Below the pieces are notes generated by a model, which did not search any database, was not told where the DNA came from, and saw only the letters and a list, made by a program, of their open reading frames with translations. A stretch of DNA of 64,000 nt from positions 1 to 64,000 of the forward strand of contig JBGAGK010000003.1 in the NCBI GenBank assembly GCA_044226785.1, in the 5' to 3' direction. Numbering within the stretch: position 1 is the first letter of the stretch; each line of letters opens with the position of its first letter. Shown one piece after another: positions 16,261 to 24,145 of the stretch. The position numbers and the translations under genes are program-made. This DNA comes from TMP-86 sp039807285. GTDB taxonomy: Bacteria; Pseudomonadota; Gammaproteobacteria; Steroidobacterales; Steroidobacteraceae.

Positions 16261-18026
16261 CCCAGCCACCGAGGGCGCCGACTGTAGTCCACCAGATCAT
16301 CGCCCAGACGGAGCGCCAGCGCCGCCAGCGGTCCGGTGGGATTGAAACCCGAATTATGCGGATACACCGAGGCACCGACCACGAACAGGTTCTGCGCATC
16401 CCAGTGCTGCAGATGCGGCGACACCACGCTGTGCGCCGGGTCGGTGCCCATGGGAGTACCGCCTGTCACATGCGTGGTCTGGTACACGCGGGTGTCGAAC
16501 GGCCGGATGAGGCTGCCATTGTGATTCACGTGATCGGGCTTCATGGCGACGGCCAGTCCGGCGAGTTTTTTCCCGACCCATTCCGACATGCGAACTTCAT
16601 TGTCACGAAAATCGAAGGTCATGCGCAGCAGGGGCTGACCGTACGCATCGGTGTAGTCCGGATCCAGATCGAGAAAATTCTCGCGATGAGGATAGCAGCT
16701 CCCCTGCGCGAAGATTGAAAAGGCATGTGCATACCAGCGCGCGTTGGTTTGCTTCCAGGCGGTTCCCCAGCGAGGTGTACCCTCGGGCAACAGGCGTGAA
16801 CCGATCGGGCGACCGTTGTATACGCCCGCCGAGATGCTGGCGCCACCGAGAAAGCCAAGGCTGCCGTGATCGAAGTTGTCGTTGTTGAGATCGTCGATGA
16901 CCGATCCGGTGCTGCCCGACGCCAGGAACGGATTGATCCAGCGGGAACCGAAGAAAAGCTCCATCCCTGAACAGGTCTGGTAGCAGAAATTCCGGCCGAC
17001 CACACCCTGTCCGCTCGCCGCGTCGTAGGGCCTGCCGATGCGATCGAGCAGCAGCAGGCGCGTGTTGGCCATGGTGAAGGCACCGAGCACCACCACATCC
17101 GCGGGCTGTTCGTACTCGCGGCCATCACGCAGGTCGACAAACCGTACACCGGTGACCTTTCGTGCCGCAGCATCGTACATCACACCCAGCACATGGGCGC
17201 GCAGGCGCAGTTCGAACTCCGGCCGCTTCATAAGCACCGGATACAGGAGCACCTCCGGCGTGCCCTTGGCCTGCGCCTCGCACACGAAGCGCTCGCAATG
17301 ACCGCAGTACTGGCAGGCGCCGAGCCGCTGGCCATCCGGATTCAGATACGCACCGCTGGAGTTCGCGCCCGGCTGCGGGAAGGGGTGATAGCCCGATTGC
17401 CGCGCAGCAGCCTCGAAGATCAGACCTGCTTCGATGGGTGCAAGCGGCGGCTGGGGATAGGGATGCTGCCGCGGCGCTTCGAATGGATTTCCCCCCGGCA
17501 GGCGCTTTCCGCGGACATTGCCGGCCTTCCCGGACACGCCGAACAGCCGCTCGAACAGATCGTGATAGGGCTCCATCTGCTCGTAGGTCACGCCCCAATC
17601 GGCGAGCGGCATGTCGACCGGAATCGAGCGTTTGCCGTAGCGTGATTCCAGATGGCTGCGCAGCACGGGGTCGTATTGCGCCCAGCGCCAGCAATGTCCG
17701 TTCCAGTGGCTGGCGGCGCCGCCGAGGCCTTCACCGGGCAGGAAAGCCGACATCCAGCGGATGGGCCAGGAGGGCTGCTGGCGGCTGTGGCGCAGCGAGT
17801 AAGGCTGCACCGACCAGTCCTGCATCAGACCCTGGTGTATGGCCCACCGCAGCTCATCGCGTTGCGAGGGCAGGCGGTCGGCTGCCGAATTGCGCCGGTC
17901 GATGCCGCGCTCGAGCACCAGCGTCTGGATTCCCGCCGCGGTGAGCTGACGCGCCGCAAGACCCGCGGTGAGTCCGCCGCCGACGATGACGACACTTCGT
18001 CGCGGCAATCGGGTGGCGGTGCTCAC
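16257..18026 (-). CDS. GMC-family FAD dehydrogenase, large subunit (gluconate 2-dehydrogenase-like)
   Basis: A 589-residue flavoprotein. The N-terminal Rossmann motif V-V-I-V-G-G-G-L-T-A-G-L binds FAD. A cysteine cluster A-C-Q-Y-C-G-H-C-E-R-F-V-C (about residue 245) is typical of the gluconate dehydrogenase branch. The C-terminal catalytic block contains THVTGGTPMGTDP and the closing VGASVYPHNSGFNPTGPL, with the candidate catalytic His followed by Asn. There is no Tat motif of its own; such subunits are usually exported bound to the Tat-bearing small subunit encoded upstream. GTG 18026 is chosen because AGGCAGGA precedes it and the Rossmann strand follows directly. The substrate is some polyol, sugar acid or alcohol; it cannot be specified. 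Confidence 0.87.
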   Translation of the reverse strand: MSTATRLPRRSVVIVGGGLTAGLAARQLTAAGIQTLVLERGIDRRNSAADRLPSQRDELRWAIHQGLMQDWSVQPYSLRHSRQQPSWPIRWMSAFLPGEGLGGAASHWNGHCWRWAQYDPVLRSHLESRYGKRSIPVDMPLADWGVTYEQMEPYHDLFERLFGVSGKAGNVRGKRLPGGNPFEAPRQHPYPQPPLAPIEAGLIFEAAARQSGYHPFPQPGANSSGAYLNPDGQRLGACQYCGHCERFVCEAQAKGTPEVLLYPVLMKRPEFELRLRAHVLGVMYDAAARKVTGVRFVDLRDGREYEQPADVVVLGAFTMANTRLLLLDRIGRPYDAASGQGVVGRNFCYQTCSGMELFFGSRWINPFLASGSTGSVIDDLNNDNFDHGSLGFLGGASISAGVYNGRPIGSRLLPEGTPRWGTAWKQTNARWYAHAFSIFAQGSCYPHRENFLDLDPDYTDAYGQPLLRMTFDFRDNEVRMSEWVGKKLAGLAVAMKPDHVNHNGSLIRPFDTRVYQTTHVTGGTPMGTDPAHSVVSPHLQHWDAQNLFVVGASVYPHNSGFNPTGPLAALALRLGDDLVDYSRRPRWLG

Positions 18027-18036
18027 GGTCCTGCCT

Positions 18037-18810
18037 TCAGGAAAAATCCAGGATGGACTTCGGCGAGGCTGCGCCCGGATAGCTCTGCCCACGATACCTG
18101 ATCATGTCCAGCGCATGCGTGGCAGGAAGTCCGGGATAACCGACCATCTTCCAGAACACCTTGCCGTGATTGCCGCCATACAGGGGATCGGCAAAACAGG
18201 CCTGCACGAACAGGGGATACACCAGGGCGTTGAACCAGTCGGCCAGCGACACCGTCGAAGCCTGCCCGTTCTGATCGCCGCCCGCCTCGATCTCCTGCAA
18301 CAGCGCATCGGCCGACGCCGGATCCAGGCGGTCGAAACTGCGACCATGCCGTCGCCGGCACAACTCGTTCGCTGCGCGTAATCCTTCCGAGAAGAACTGC
18401 GCCGGCGTCAGCGGCGACTGCAGACCCATCTGCGGCGGGCCGGGATTCCAGGGGCCACGCAGATAACGCCCCTTGCCCTGTCCGAAAGGACCGGCGAGCT
18501 GCCGATCGAAGAACGTGGCAAGGCCGCAATCCACGCCATTGGGCGTGAGGGCATCGGCCGGGCACATGAGGTTCATCAGCGCTTCAACGAAGGCTGCTTC
18601 ATCCGGGCTGAAGTATTCATAGCCGGCCGGCGGCGCCACATCGGCGGGATCCGCAGCAGCCGGCGCTGAGGGCCCTTGCCCCACAGGCGACTGGGCTTGC
18701 GCCGCAGTTGCCTCCGCGGATCCGAGCGCCACCGCGCCGGCAAGCGCGGCCGCCTGGCGCAGAAAGCCGCGCCGCTGGGAGTCCGGGGGCATCGGGTCGT
18801 CCGGGCACAT
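18037..18810 (-). CDS. Gluconate 2-dehydrogenase subunit 3 family protein, Tat-exported
   Basis: About 257 residues. A twin-arginine signal is visible: S-Q-R-R-G-F-L-R-Q followed by a hydrophobic AAALAGAVALG stretch and an Ala/Pro-rich linker. The mature part carries the subunit-3 features F-S-P-D-E-A-A-F-V-E and a late Y-G-G-N-H-G-K-V-F-W-K-M-V-G-Y-P motif close to the C-terminus. It probably escorts the cofactor-loaded flavin subunit across the membrane and stabilises it. The ATG at 18810 is preferred; ATG 18792 also leaves a complete Tat signal. The flavin subunit starts 10 bases after its stop. Confidence 0.85.
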   Translation of the reverse strand: MCPDDPMPPDSQRRGFLRQAAALAGAVALGSAEATAAQAQSPVGQGPSAPAAADPADVAPPAGYEYFSPDEAAFVEALMNLMCPADALTPNGVDCGLATFFDRQLAGPFGQGKGRYLRGPWNPGPPQMGLQSPLTPAQFFSEGLRAANELCRRRHGRSFDRLDPASADALLQEIEAGGDQNGQASTVSLADWFNALVYPLFVQACFADPLYGGNHGKVFWKMVGYPGLPATHALDMIRYRGQSYPGAASPKSILDFS

Positions 18811-18838
18811 CGGCCATACTATAGCGCGACCTGCTGGC

Positions 18839-18916
18839 AAGCACCTGCTCGACTCGATCAAGACGGCGGCCAACGCACGCGATGTGCCTTACCAGTCGCT
18901 GATCAAGGTCTGGTAA
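18839..18916 (+). pseudogene. Remnant of a ribbon-helix-helix (CopG/BrnA-like) antitoxin C-terminus
   Basis: In the gap between the dehydrogenase small subunit and ychF, the plus strand encodes KHLLDSIKTAANARDVPYQ then SLIKVW before a TAA. The pattern helix, R-D-V-P-Y-Q-S-L-I-K-x-W is the second helix of RHH antitoxins, which normally continue for several residues beyond the Trp. No start codon, N-terminal strand or toxin partner is present, so this is read as an eroded toxin-antitoxin fragment. Only 25 codons support it. Confidence 0.45.
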
Positions 18917-18917
18917 C

Positions 18918-20009
18918 TCAGACGTTGAAGCGAAAATGCATGACATCGCCCTCCCGGACGATGTATTCCTTTCCTTCCAGACGCAGTTTGCCCGATTCCT
19001 TCGCCCCCGCCTCGCCCTTGCAGGCGATGAAGTCCTCGTAGGCGATCACCTCGGCGCGGATGAATCCCTTTTCGAAATCGGTGTGGATGACACCCGCGGC
19101 CTGAGGCGCGGTGGAGCCCGCACGCACCGTCCAGGCCCGGACCTCCTTGACCCCCGCGGTGAAATAGGTGAGGAGCCCGAGCAGGGTGTAGCCAGCCCGG
19201 ATGACGCGGTTCAGACCGGGCTCATCGAGTTTCAGTTCGGCCAGGAACTCGGCCCGGTCCGCCTCGTCGAGCTGGGCGATCTCGGCCTCGATGGCCGCGC
19301 AGACCGGGACCACCACCGCGCCTTCGACTCGTGCCAGTTCGCGCACGCGATCCAGTCGGGGATTGTTGTTGAATCCGCCCTCATCGACATTGGCCACGTA
19401 CAGCACCTGCTTGTCGGTGAGCAGATGCAAGTCGCGCAGCAGCAACTGCTCGGCCGCATCCAGCTTCAGGGTCCGCACCGGTCTGCCGGCATCGAGTTGC
19501 GCCCGCACCCGTTCGAGCAGGTCGCGCGTGCGGATCGCATCCTTGTCCGCGGCCTTGGCCGCCTTGGCCGCCTTCTGCAGGGCGCGCTCCACGCTGTCAA
19601 GATCAGCGAGCGCCAGCTCTGTGTTGATGATTTCGATGTCACTCGCCGGGTCGACCTTGCCGGACACGTGCACGATGTCGTCGTTCTCGAAGCAGCGCAC
19701 CACATGCGCGATGGCATCGACCTCGCGGATATGGGCGAGGAACTTGTTGCCCAGGCCCTCACCCTTCGAAGCACCAGCCACCAGGCCCGCGATATCCACG
19801 AACTCCACGGTGGTCGGGACCACGCGCTCGGGATGCACGATGTCCGCCAGTGTCGTCAGGCGGGGATCGGGCACCGGCACCACACCCACGTTCGGATCGA
19901 TGGTGCAGAACGGGTAGTTTTCCGCAGCGATCTGCGCGCGGGTCAGTGCATTGAACAGGGTGGACTTCCCGACATTGGGCAGACCGACGATTCCGCAGCG
20001 GATGGCCAT
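18918..20009 (-). CDS. ychF: Obg-family P-loop ATPase YchF
   Basis: A 363-residue translation-associated ATPase that binds ribosomes and is down-regulated in oxidative stress in other bacteria. Walker A reads GLPNVGKSTLFNAL near the N-terminus, and switch II reads D-I-A-G-L-V. The usual guanine-specificity NKxD is replaced by N-V-D-E, the hallmark of the ATP-preferring YchF branch. The C-terminus is a TGS-like domain. The gene shares one base (TGATG) with the upstream pth stop, so the two are co-expressed, as in many proteobacteria. Confidence 0.97.
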   Translation of the reverse strand: MAIRCGIVGLPNVGKSTLFNALTRAQIAAENYPFCTIDPNVGVVPVPDPRLTTLADIVHPERVVPTTVEFVDIAGLVAGASKGEGLGNKFLAHIREVDAIAHVVRCFENDDIVHVSGKVDPASDIEIINTELALADLDSVERALQKAAKAAKAADKDAIRTRDLLERVRAQLDAGRPVRTLKLDAAEQLLLRDLHLLTDKQVLYVANVDEGGFNNNPRLDRVRELARVEGAVVVPVCAAIEAEIAQLDEADRAEFLAELKLDEPGLNRVIRAGYTLLGLLTYFTAGVKEVRAWTVRAGSTAPQAAGVIHTDFEKGFIRAEVIAYEDFIACKGEAGAKESGKLRLEGKEYIVREGDVMHFRFNV

Positions 20010-20605
20010 CAGGGTTTCCCTGTCCTGCCATGCAGGCGGGTCATGGCGCGCTCCGCGCCCTGTTCGAGCAGCAGCGGCAGACAGTCTGCAGCGAATGTGA
20101 TGCTGTCCAGGATCATGTCCTCCTCGGGACGCGAAGGCCGGCTGAGCACATAGTCCAGCACATCGGACTTGCTGCCCGGGTGACCGATACCGATGCGCAG
20201 GCGCCAGAAGTCCTCGCCGACATGTGTGATGCAGTCACGCAGGCCGTTATGGCCGCCATGGCCCCCGCCGTTCTTCAATCGCACCGTGCCCACCGCCAGG
20301 TCCAGTTCATCGTGCGCGACGAGGATCTGCGCCGCCGGAATCTTGAAGAAATCGGAGAGCAGGCGCAGCGAGACCCCGCTGCGGTTCATGTAGGTGGTGG
20401 GCTTGAGCAGGATGATCTCCTGTCCGCAGGTGCTGATGCGCGCGGTCTCCCCGGAATACTTGCGGTAGTCGCGAAATTCCACGTCATGACGCTGCGCGAG
20501 CAGGTCGACGAACCAGAATCCCGCGTTGTGCCGCGTGACCAGGTGTTCGGGGCCCGGATTTCCCAGACCGGCAATGATGCGCACGGGCAGGCCGCTGCTG
20601 TTCAT
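20009..20605 (-). CDS. pth: Peptidyl-tRNA hydrolase
   Basis: A 198-residue enzyme that cleaves peptidyl-tRNA released from stalled ribosomes. The family marks are G-L-G-N-P-G-P at the N-terminus, catalytic His in R-H-N-A-G-F, Asn in P-T-T-Y-M-N-R-S-G, catalytic Asp in A-H-D-E-L-D-L, and the Gly/His-rich loop NGGGHGGHNGL. The ATG at 20605 gives the canonical start; upstream codons in the same frame are hairpin sequence. It lies between rplY and ychF on the same strand. Confidence 0.97.
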   Translation of the reverse strand: MNSSGLPVRIIAGLGNPGPEHLVTRHNAGFWFVDLLAQRHDVEFRDYRKYSGETARISTCGQEIILLKPTTYMNRSGVSLRLLSDFFKIPAAQILVAHDELDLAVGTVRLKNGGGHGGHNGLRDCITHVGEDFWRLRIGIGHPGSKSDVLDYVLSRPSRPEEDMILDSITFAADCLPLLLEQGAERAMTRLHGRTGKP

Positions 20606-20658
20606 GAGTCCATCCTCGAAGCAGGAAGGGCCACCCTCGCGGGCGGCCCCCTTGCATT

Positions 20659-20673
20659 CCCGCAAGACGCGGG
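20659..20673 (-). terminator. Hairpin immediately after rplY
   Basis: A 5-bp GC stem (CCCGC / GCGGG) with a five-base loop begins two bases after the rplY stop. A second, imperfect GC-rich inverted repeat follows at about 20615-20650. No strong T-run is present, so this may be a processing or partial termination element between rplY and pth rather than a full terminator. Confidence 0.35.
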
Positions 20674-20674
20674 A

Positions 20675-21397
20675 TTACTTCTTGGCGTCCTTCTTTGCAG
20701 GTTCCTTCTTTGCGGGCTCGGCCTTCTTCGCTGCATCCGCCGCAGCTGCCCCAGGCGCAGCCGCAGCAGCCGCGTCCGCCGGCGCCGCACCCTCGGCCGC
20801 CGCTGCGACGGGCTCCGGCTCCTCGGCACGCGGGCTGTGGATGGCCACGACCGCCGCATCGCCCTTCGCCAGATCCAGCAACTGCACCGTCGCCGGCACC
20901 TGGAGCTGGGACAGGTGGATGCTCTCGTTGAGACTCAAGCCCGAGATGTCCACCTCGATGAACTCGGGCAGATCGCGCGGCAGGCAGCTGACTTCGACCT
21001 CGCTGCGCATGTGCGACACGATGCCACCCTGGGTCTTCACACCCGGTGCGACGGCTTCGCCCTTGAAGTGCAGCGGGATGTTGATGCGGATCTTCTCGTT
21101 TTCCTCCACGCGCTGGAAGTCGATGTGCAGGACCGAGTTCTTGAACGGGTGGCGCTGTATGTCCTTCAGGACCGCCGCCTGGTTCTCCTGCCCCAGCTTC
21201 AGGCTGATGATGGTGGAATAGGCCCGCTCGTTGTCGAGCATCTGCATCACCTTCTGGTGGTCGAGCGCAAGCGCGCGTGCATCGCGATGCCCGCCATAGA
21301 GGATTGCGGGAATCCGGCCATCGCGACGCAGGCGGCGGCTCGCACCTTTGCCCTGGGCGTCGCGGAATTCCGCGGCAAGTTCAAACGAAGTTTTCAT
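20675..21397 (-). CDS. rplY: 50S ribosomal protein L25 (long Ctc-type)
   Basis: A 240-residue 5S-rRNA-binding protein. The N-terminal L25 domain covers residues 1-95 (G-A-S-R-R-L-R-R-D-G-R-I-P-A-I-L-Y-G, later H-P-F-K-N-S-V-L-H-I-D-F). A beta domain of the Ctc/TL5 type follows (about 96-185). The last 50 residues are a low-complexity Ala/Glu/Pro then Lys/Ala tail ending K-K-D-A-K-K, common in long proteobacterial L25 proteins and probably unstructured. Start ATG 21397 is the family position. Confidence 0.96.
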   Translation of the reverse strand: MKTSFELAAEFRDAQGKGASRRLRRDGRIPAILYGGHRDARALALDHQKVMQMLDNERAYSTIISLKLGQENQAAVLKDIQRHPFKNSVLHIDFQRVEENEKIRINIPLHFKGEAVAPGVKTQGGIVSHMRSEVEVSCLPRDLPEFIEVDISGLSLNESIHLSQLQVPATVQLLDLAKGDAAVVAIHSPRAEEPEPVAAAAEGAAPADAAAAAAPGAAAADAAKKAEPAKKEPAKKDAKK

Positions 21398-21425
21398 GCA
21401 TGTCTCCAGTTTCAATTACAAACCC

Positions 21426-21460
21426 GGGATGTGCGCATCGCGACCAATGCCGCACATCCC
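21426..21460 (-). terminator. Stem-loop between prs and rplY
   Basis: The segment folds as GGGATGTGC / GCACATCCC (9 bp), extended by GCAT/ATGC after a one-base bulge, with an eight-base loop. On the minus strand it lies about 20 bases after the prs stop and is followed by GGGTTTGTAATTG. The structure is convincing, but the T-run is weak, so partial termination or mRNA end protection is likely. Confidence 0.5.
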
Positions 21461-21480
21461 ACCTTCATCAATCGCCTTCA

Positions 21481-22452
21481 TCAATCTATGTACAGCGAGC
21501 TGACCGATTCCTCGTCGCTGATGCGCCGCATGGTCTCGGCCAGAAGGCCTGCCACGCTCAGCTGCCGTATGCGGCTGCATGCGCGGGCAGCCTCCGACAG
21601 CGGGATGGTGTCAGTCACCACCAGTTCATCCAGGACCGACTGGCTGATGCGCTCGATGGCCTTGCCCGACAGCACCGGATGGGTGATGTAGGCCACCACC
21701 TTCACCGCGCCCTCGTCCTTCAACGCCTGGGCCGCCTGGCACAGCGTGCCGGCGGTGTCGACCATGTCATCGATGAGCACGCATGCCTTGCCGCGCACCT
21801 CGCCGATGATGTTCATGACTTTCGATTCGTTGGGACGAGGACGTCGCTTGTCGATGATGGCAAGATCCGCATCGTCCAGCCGCTTGGCCAGCGCGCGTGC
21901 GCGCACCACGCCGCCCACGTCGGGCGACACCACGATCATGTTCTGGTACTTCTGTTTCCAGGCATCGCCCAGCAGCACCGGTGACGCATATACGTTGTCG
22001 ACAGGGATGTCGAAGAATCCCTGGATCTGGTCGGCATGCAGATCCACCGTGAGCAACCGGTCCACGCCGGCGCTCGCGATCATGTTGGCCACCAGCTTGG
22101 CCGTGATCGCCACACGCGTAGCGCGCGGCCGCCGGTCCTGGCGGGCGTATCCGAAATACGGCACCACCGCCGTGATTCGGGCAGCCGAGGCACGCCGGCA
22201 GGCATCGGTCATCACCAGCAGTTCCATCAGGTTGTCATTGGCCGGAGGACTGGTGGGTTGCACCAGGAACACATCGCGGCCACGCACATTCTCCATCAGC
22301 TCGGCGTTGACCTCCCCGTCGGAAAAGCGACCGACGTGGGCACGGCCGAGTGGCACGTGCAGATGGCGCGTGATCTCCAGCGCCAGAGCCGGATTGGCAT
22401 TACCCGAGAACACCGCCATGGAGGAGCGGTCGAATTCATGCCCGCGCGACAT
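21481..22452 (-). CDS. prs: Ribose-phosphate pyrophosphokinase (PRPP synthase)
   Basis: About 323 residues; makes 5-phosphoribosyl-1-pyrophosphate from ribose 5-phosphate and ATP for nucleotide, His and Trp synthesis. The landmarks are F-S-D-G-E-V, the catalytic flexible loop Y-F-G-Y-A-R-Q-D-R-R, D-L-H-A-D-Q-I-Q-G-F-F, and the PRPP-binding loop V-L-I-D-D-M-V-D-T-A-G-T. The ATG at 22452 is chosen for its GGAGG at nine bases; ATG 22419 would remove a short N-terminal extension and match E. coli more exactly. It follows tRNA-Gln and ispE, the standard order in gammaproteobacteria. Confidence 0.97.
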   Translation of the reverse strand: MSRGHEFDRSSMAVFSGNANPALALEITRHLHVPLGRAHVGRFSDGEVNAELMENVRGRDVFLVQPTSPPANDNLMELLVMTDACRRASAARITAVVPYFGYARQDRRPRATRVAITAKLVANMIASAGVDRLLTVDLHADQIQGFFDIPVDNVYASPVLLGDAWKQKYQNMIVVSPDVGGVVRARALAKRLDDADLAIIDKRRPRPNESKVMNIIGEVRGKACVLIDDMVDTAGTLCQAAQALKDEGAVKVVAYITHPVLSGKAIERISQSVLDELVVTDTIPLSEAARACSRIRQLSVAGLLAETMRRISDEESVSSLYID

Positions 22453-22491
22453 TGTCACGAGACCTCCAAAATCTGCCTTCCGCCTTCGAAC

Positions 22492-22566
22492 TGGCTGGGG
22501 TGGAAGGATTCGAACCTTCGTATGGCGGGATCAAAACCCGCTGCCTTACCGCTTGGCGACACCCCA
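22492..22566 (-). tRNA. tRNA-Gln (anticodon TTG)
   Basis: A 75-nt minus-strand cloverleaf: acceptor TGGGGTG/CACCCCA, D-arm CGCCAAGCGGTAAGGC, anticodon loop TTTTGAT with TTG (reads CAA), T-arm AGGTTCGAATCCT, discriminator G and encoded CCA. The U1-A72 acceptor pair and G73 are known identity elements for glutaminyl-tRNA. It sits between ispE and prs as in many gammaproteobacteria. Confidence 0.95.
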
Positions 22567-22577
22567 ATACCCTCATC

Positions 22578-23477
22578 TCACGCGCTATTGCGATGCGCCT
22601 TCAACCGGGCGCGCATCGGCGACTCATTCAATCCCCGTGCGATGAAACCTGTCCAGGGAGCCGGAATACGATGCTGGATCATCTCGCCTGAAGCCGCAGA
22701 TTCAACCGCCAGAAAAACGCAGGCACCGGTTCCGGTCAGGCGGGCCTCACCGAACTGCGAAAGCCAGTCGAGGGCACTCGCCACGGGCGGAAACCGGCCA
22801 CGAACGGTCGCGGTGCAGTCGTTGCGGCCACCAGTTTCGAGAAAGCCGCGAATTGTGATCGGGACCGAATTTCTTGTCAATTCGGGAGCACCGAAGACCA
22901 CTGCGGTGTCAACCTCACAATCTGGTTTCAAAATCAGATAGTTACGCTCTTCCGGACGCTCCGTTGGCCCCAGTATCGTGAGCCGCTCACCCACCCCTTC
23001 GGCGAACGCGGAAGATCCTGAAACGAACACCGGCACATCGGCGCCCAGGCGTAATCCGAGGGTCTGCAGATCCGACGAATCGAGGCCCGTGCCCCACAAT
23101 TCGTTCAGCGCCAGAAGCGTCGTGGCTGCATCCGAACTTCCGCCGCCGAGACCGGCTCCGACCGGGATGTTCTTGTGGATCTCGACGTCCACCCCCTTCC
23201 GGGTCCCGGTGCTCTCCTTGAGCAGCTGCGCTGCACGGACCACGAGATCCTGCGCGGACGGAATGTCCAGTCCCGCCCTGCGCCGGATCAGGCCATCTCC
23301 GCGCACCCGGAAATCGAGAAAGTCACATCGATCAACGAACTGAAAGCAGGTCTGCAGTTCATGGTAACCATCGGCCCGACGCCCCAGGACATGCAGGAAC
23401 AGATTGAGCTTTGCGGGTGCCGGCCATCGCGAGAAGCCCGCCTTCACGGCCGGCACCGTCACGGACCCAGGGTCCAT
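22578..23477 (-). CDS. ispE: 4-diphosphocytidyl-2-C-methyl-D-erythritol kinase
   Basis: A 299-residue GHMP kinase of the MEP isoprenoid pathway; phosphorylates the 2-OH of CDP-methylerythritol. The N-terminal P-A-P-A-K-L-N-L-F-L-H-V block, the ATP loop P-V-G-A-G-L-G-G-G-S-S-D-A-A, and the C-terminal L-T-G-T-G-A-C-V-F motif are all present. The ATG at 23477 overlaps the lolB stop by 19 bases; a GTG at 23462 in a GTGA overlap is an equally plausible start. This coupling with lolB is conserved in related bacteria. Confidence 0.95.
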   Translation of the reverse strand: MDPGSVTVPAVKAGFSRWPAPAKLNLFLHVLGRRADGYHELQTCFQFVDRCDFLDFRVRGDGLIRRRAGLDIPSAQDLVVRAAQLLKESTGTRKGVDVEIHKNIPVGAGLGGGSSDAATTLLALNELWGTGLDSSDLQTLGLRLGADVPVFVSGSSAFAEGVGERLTILGPTERPEERNYLILKPDCEVDTAVVFGAPELTRNSVPITIRGFLETGGRNDCTATVRGRFPPVASALDWLSQFGEARLTGTGACVFLAVESAASGEMIQHRIPAPWTGFIARGLNESPMRARLKAHRNSA

Positions 23478-24136
23478 CGGTCGACTGCCACCCTCACGCG
23501 CACGGACTCATGCGTGAATGTCACGCGCCTGGGCAGGACATCCTGCCCGACCCGCATGTAGTCCGAATACTCGACGCGCCAGCCGTCCTGCTCGATGCTC
23601 TGCGCGCGATCCATTGCATTGCTCTCCCACTGGAACGGTCGGTCGGGACTCGGCACGCCCAACAGCCAGAAGCGCAACTGGGTAAAGGGCGGCGAGAAAC
23701 CCAGCCGCTGCTCCAGGAACGGGACGGCGTCCGGATGCGCCGAGGCAGCAGCTGCGGACGCGGCTGCGGCTGCGGCTGCGGGAACAGGGTCCCGGATCTT
23801 CACGCCCGCGGGACCCAGGGTCAGTGCGATCGCGCCCACGCCCAGAGGACCGGCCAGTTGAACCTGCGCATCGTCAGGCTGCTGCTGCCAGGTCAGATGC
23901 GCCTGCCAGCCCTGCGTACCGACCGCAGCCGCAGCCCTTCCCTCGAGATCCCAGCTTTGAGTCGCCTGCAGCTGGTGCATCCGGTCCGGCCAGGCGGACA
24001 GGCTCTGCGGCAAAGTCGGCACACTGGCACAGGCACCCAGGAGTGACGCAAGCGACAGCAGAAGCGTGGCACGCCCGGCAGGGCAGATCGATACGGAGCG
24101 ATTGCCGATTCGTGCGAAAATGGCCGCTGGGAACAC
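23459..24136 (-). CDS. lolB: Outer-membrane lipoprotein insertase LolB
   Basis: About 225 residues. LolB receives lipoproteins from LolA and inserts them in the outer membrane. The lipobox is L-L-G-A-C after a hydrophobic stretch; the body is the LolA/B beta-barrel, with S-W-D-L-E-G-R-A-A-A-A-V and, later, L-R-F-W-L-L-G-V-P-S-P. No ATG fits the signal peptide, so GTG 24136 is proposed, giving a longish 36-residue leader that abuts the divergent hemA start. An unusual Ala-rich run (PVPAAAAAAASAAAASAHP) interrupts the barrel before the E-Q-R-L-G segment. The family assignment rests on pattern and on position between ispE and hemA. Confidence 0.85.
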   Translation of the reverse strand: MFPAAIFARIGNRSVSICPAGRATLLLSLASLLGACASVPTLPQSLSAWPDRMHQLQATQSWDLEGRAAAAVGTQGWQAHLTWQQQPDDAQVQLAGPLGVGAIALTLGPAGVKIRDPVPAAAAAAASAAAASAHPDAVPFLEQRLGFSPPFTQLRFWLLGVPSPDRPFQWESNAMDRAQSIEQDGWRVEYSDYMRVGQDVLPRRVTFTHESVRVRVAVDRWTLGP

Positions 24137-24145
24137 GCACGTACA

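Noticed and set aside
20700..20810. Simple repeat or CRISPR-like array in the rplY 3' end
   Set aside because: The repeats are Ala/Lys codons inside the L25 tail, with no uniform repeats and spacers.
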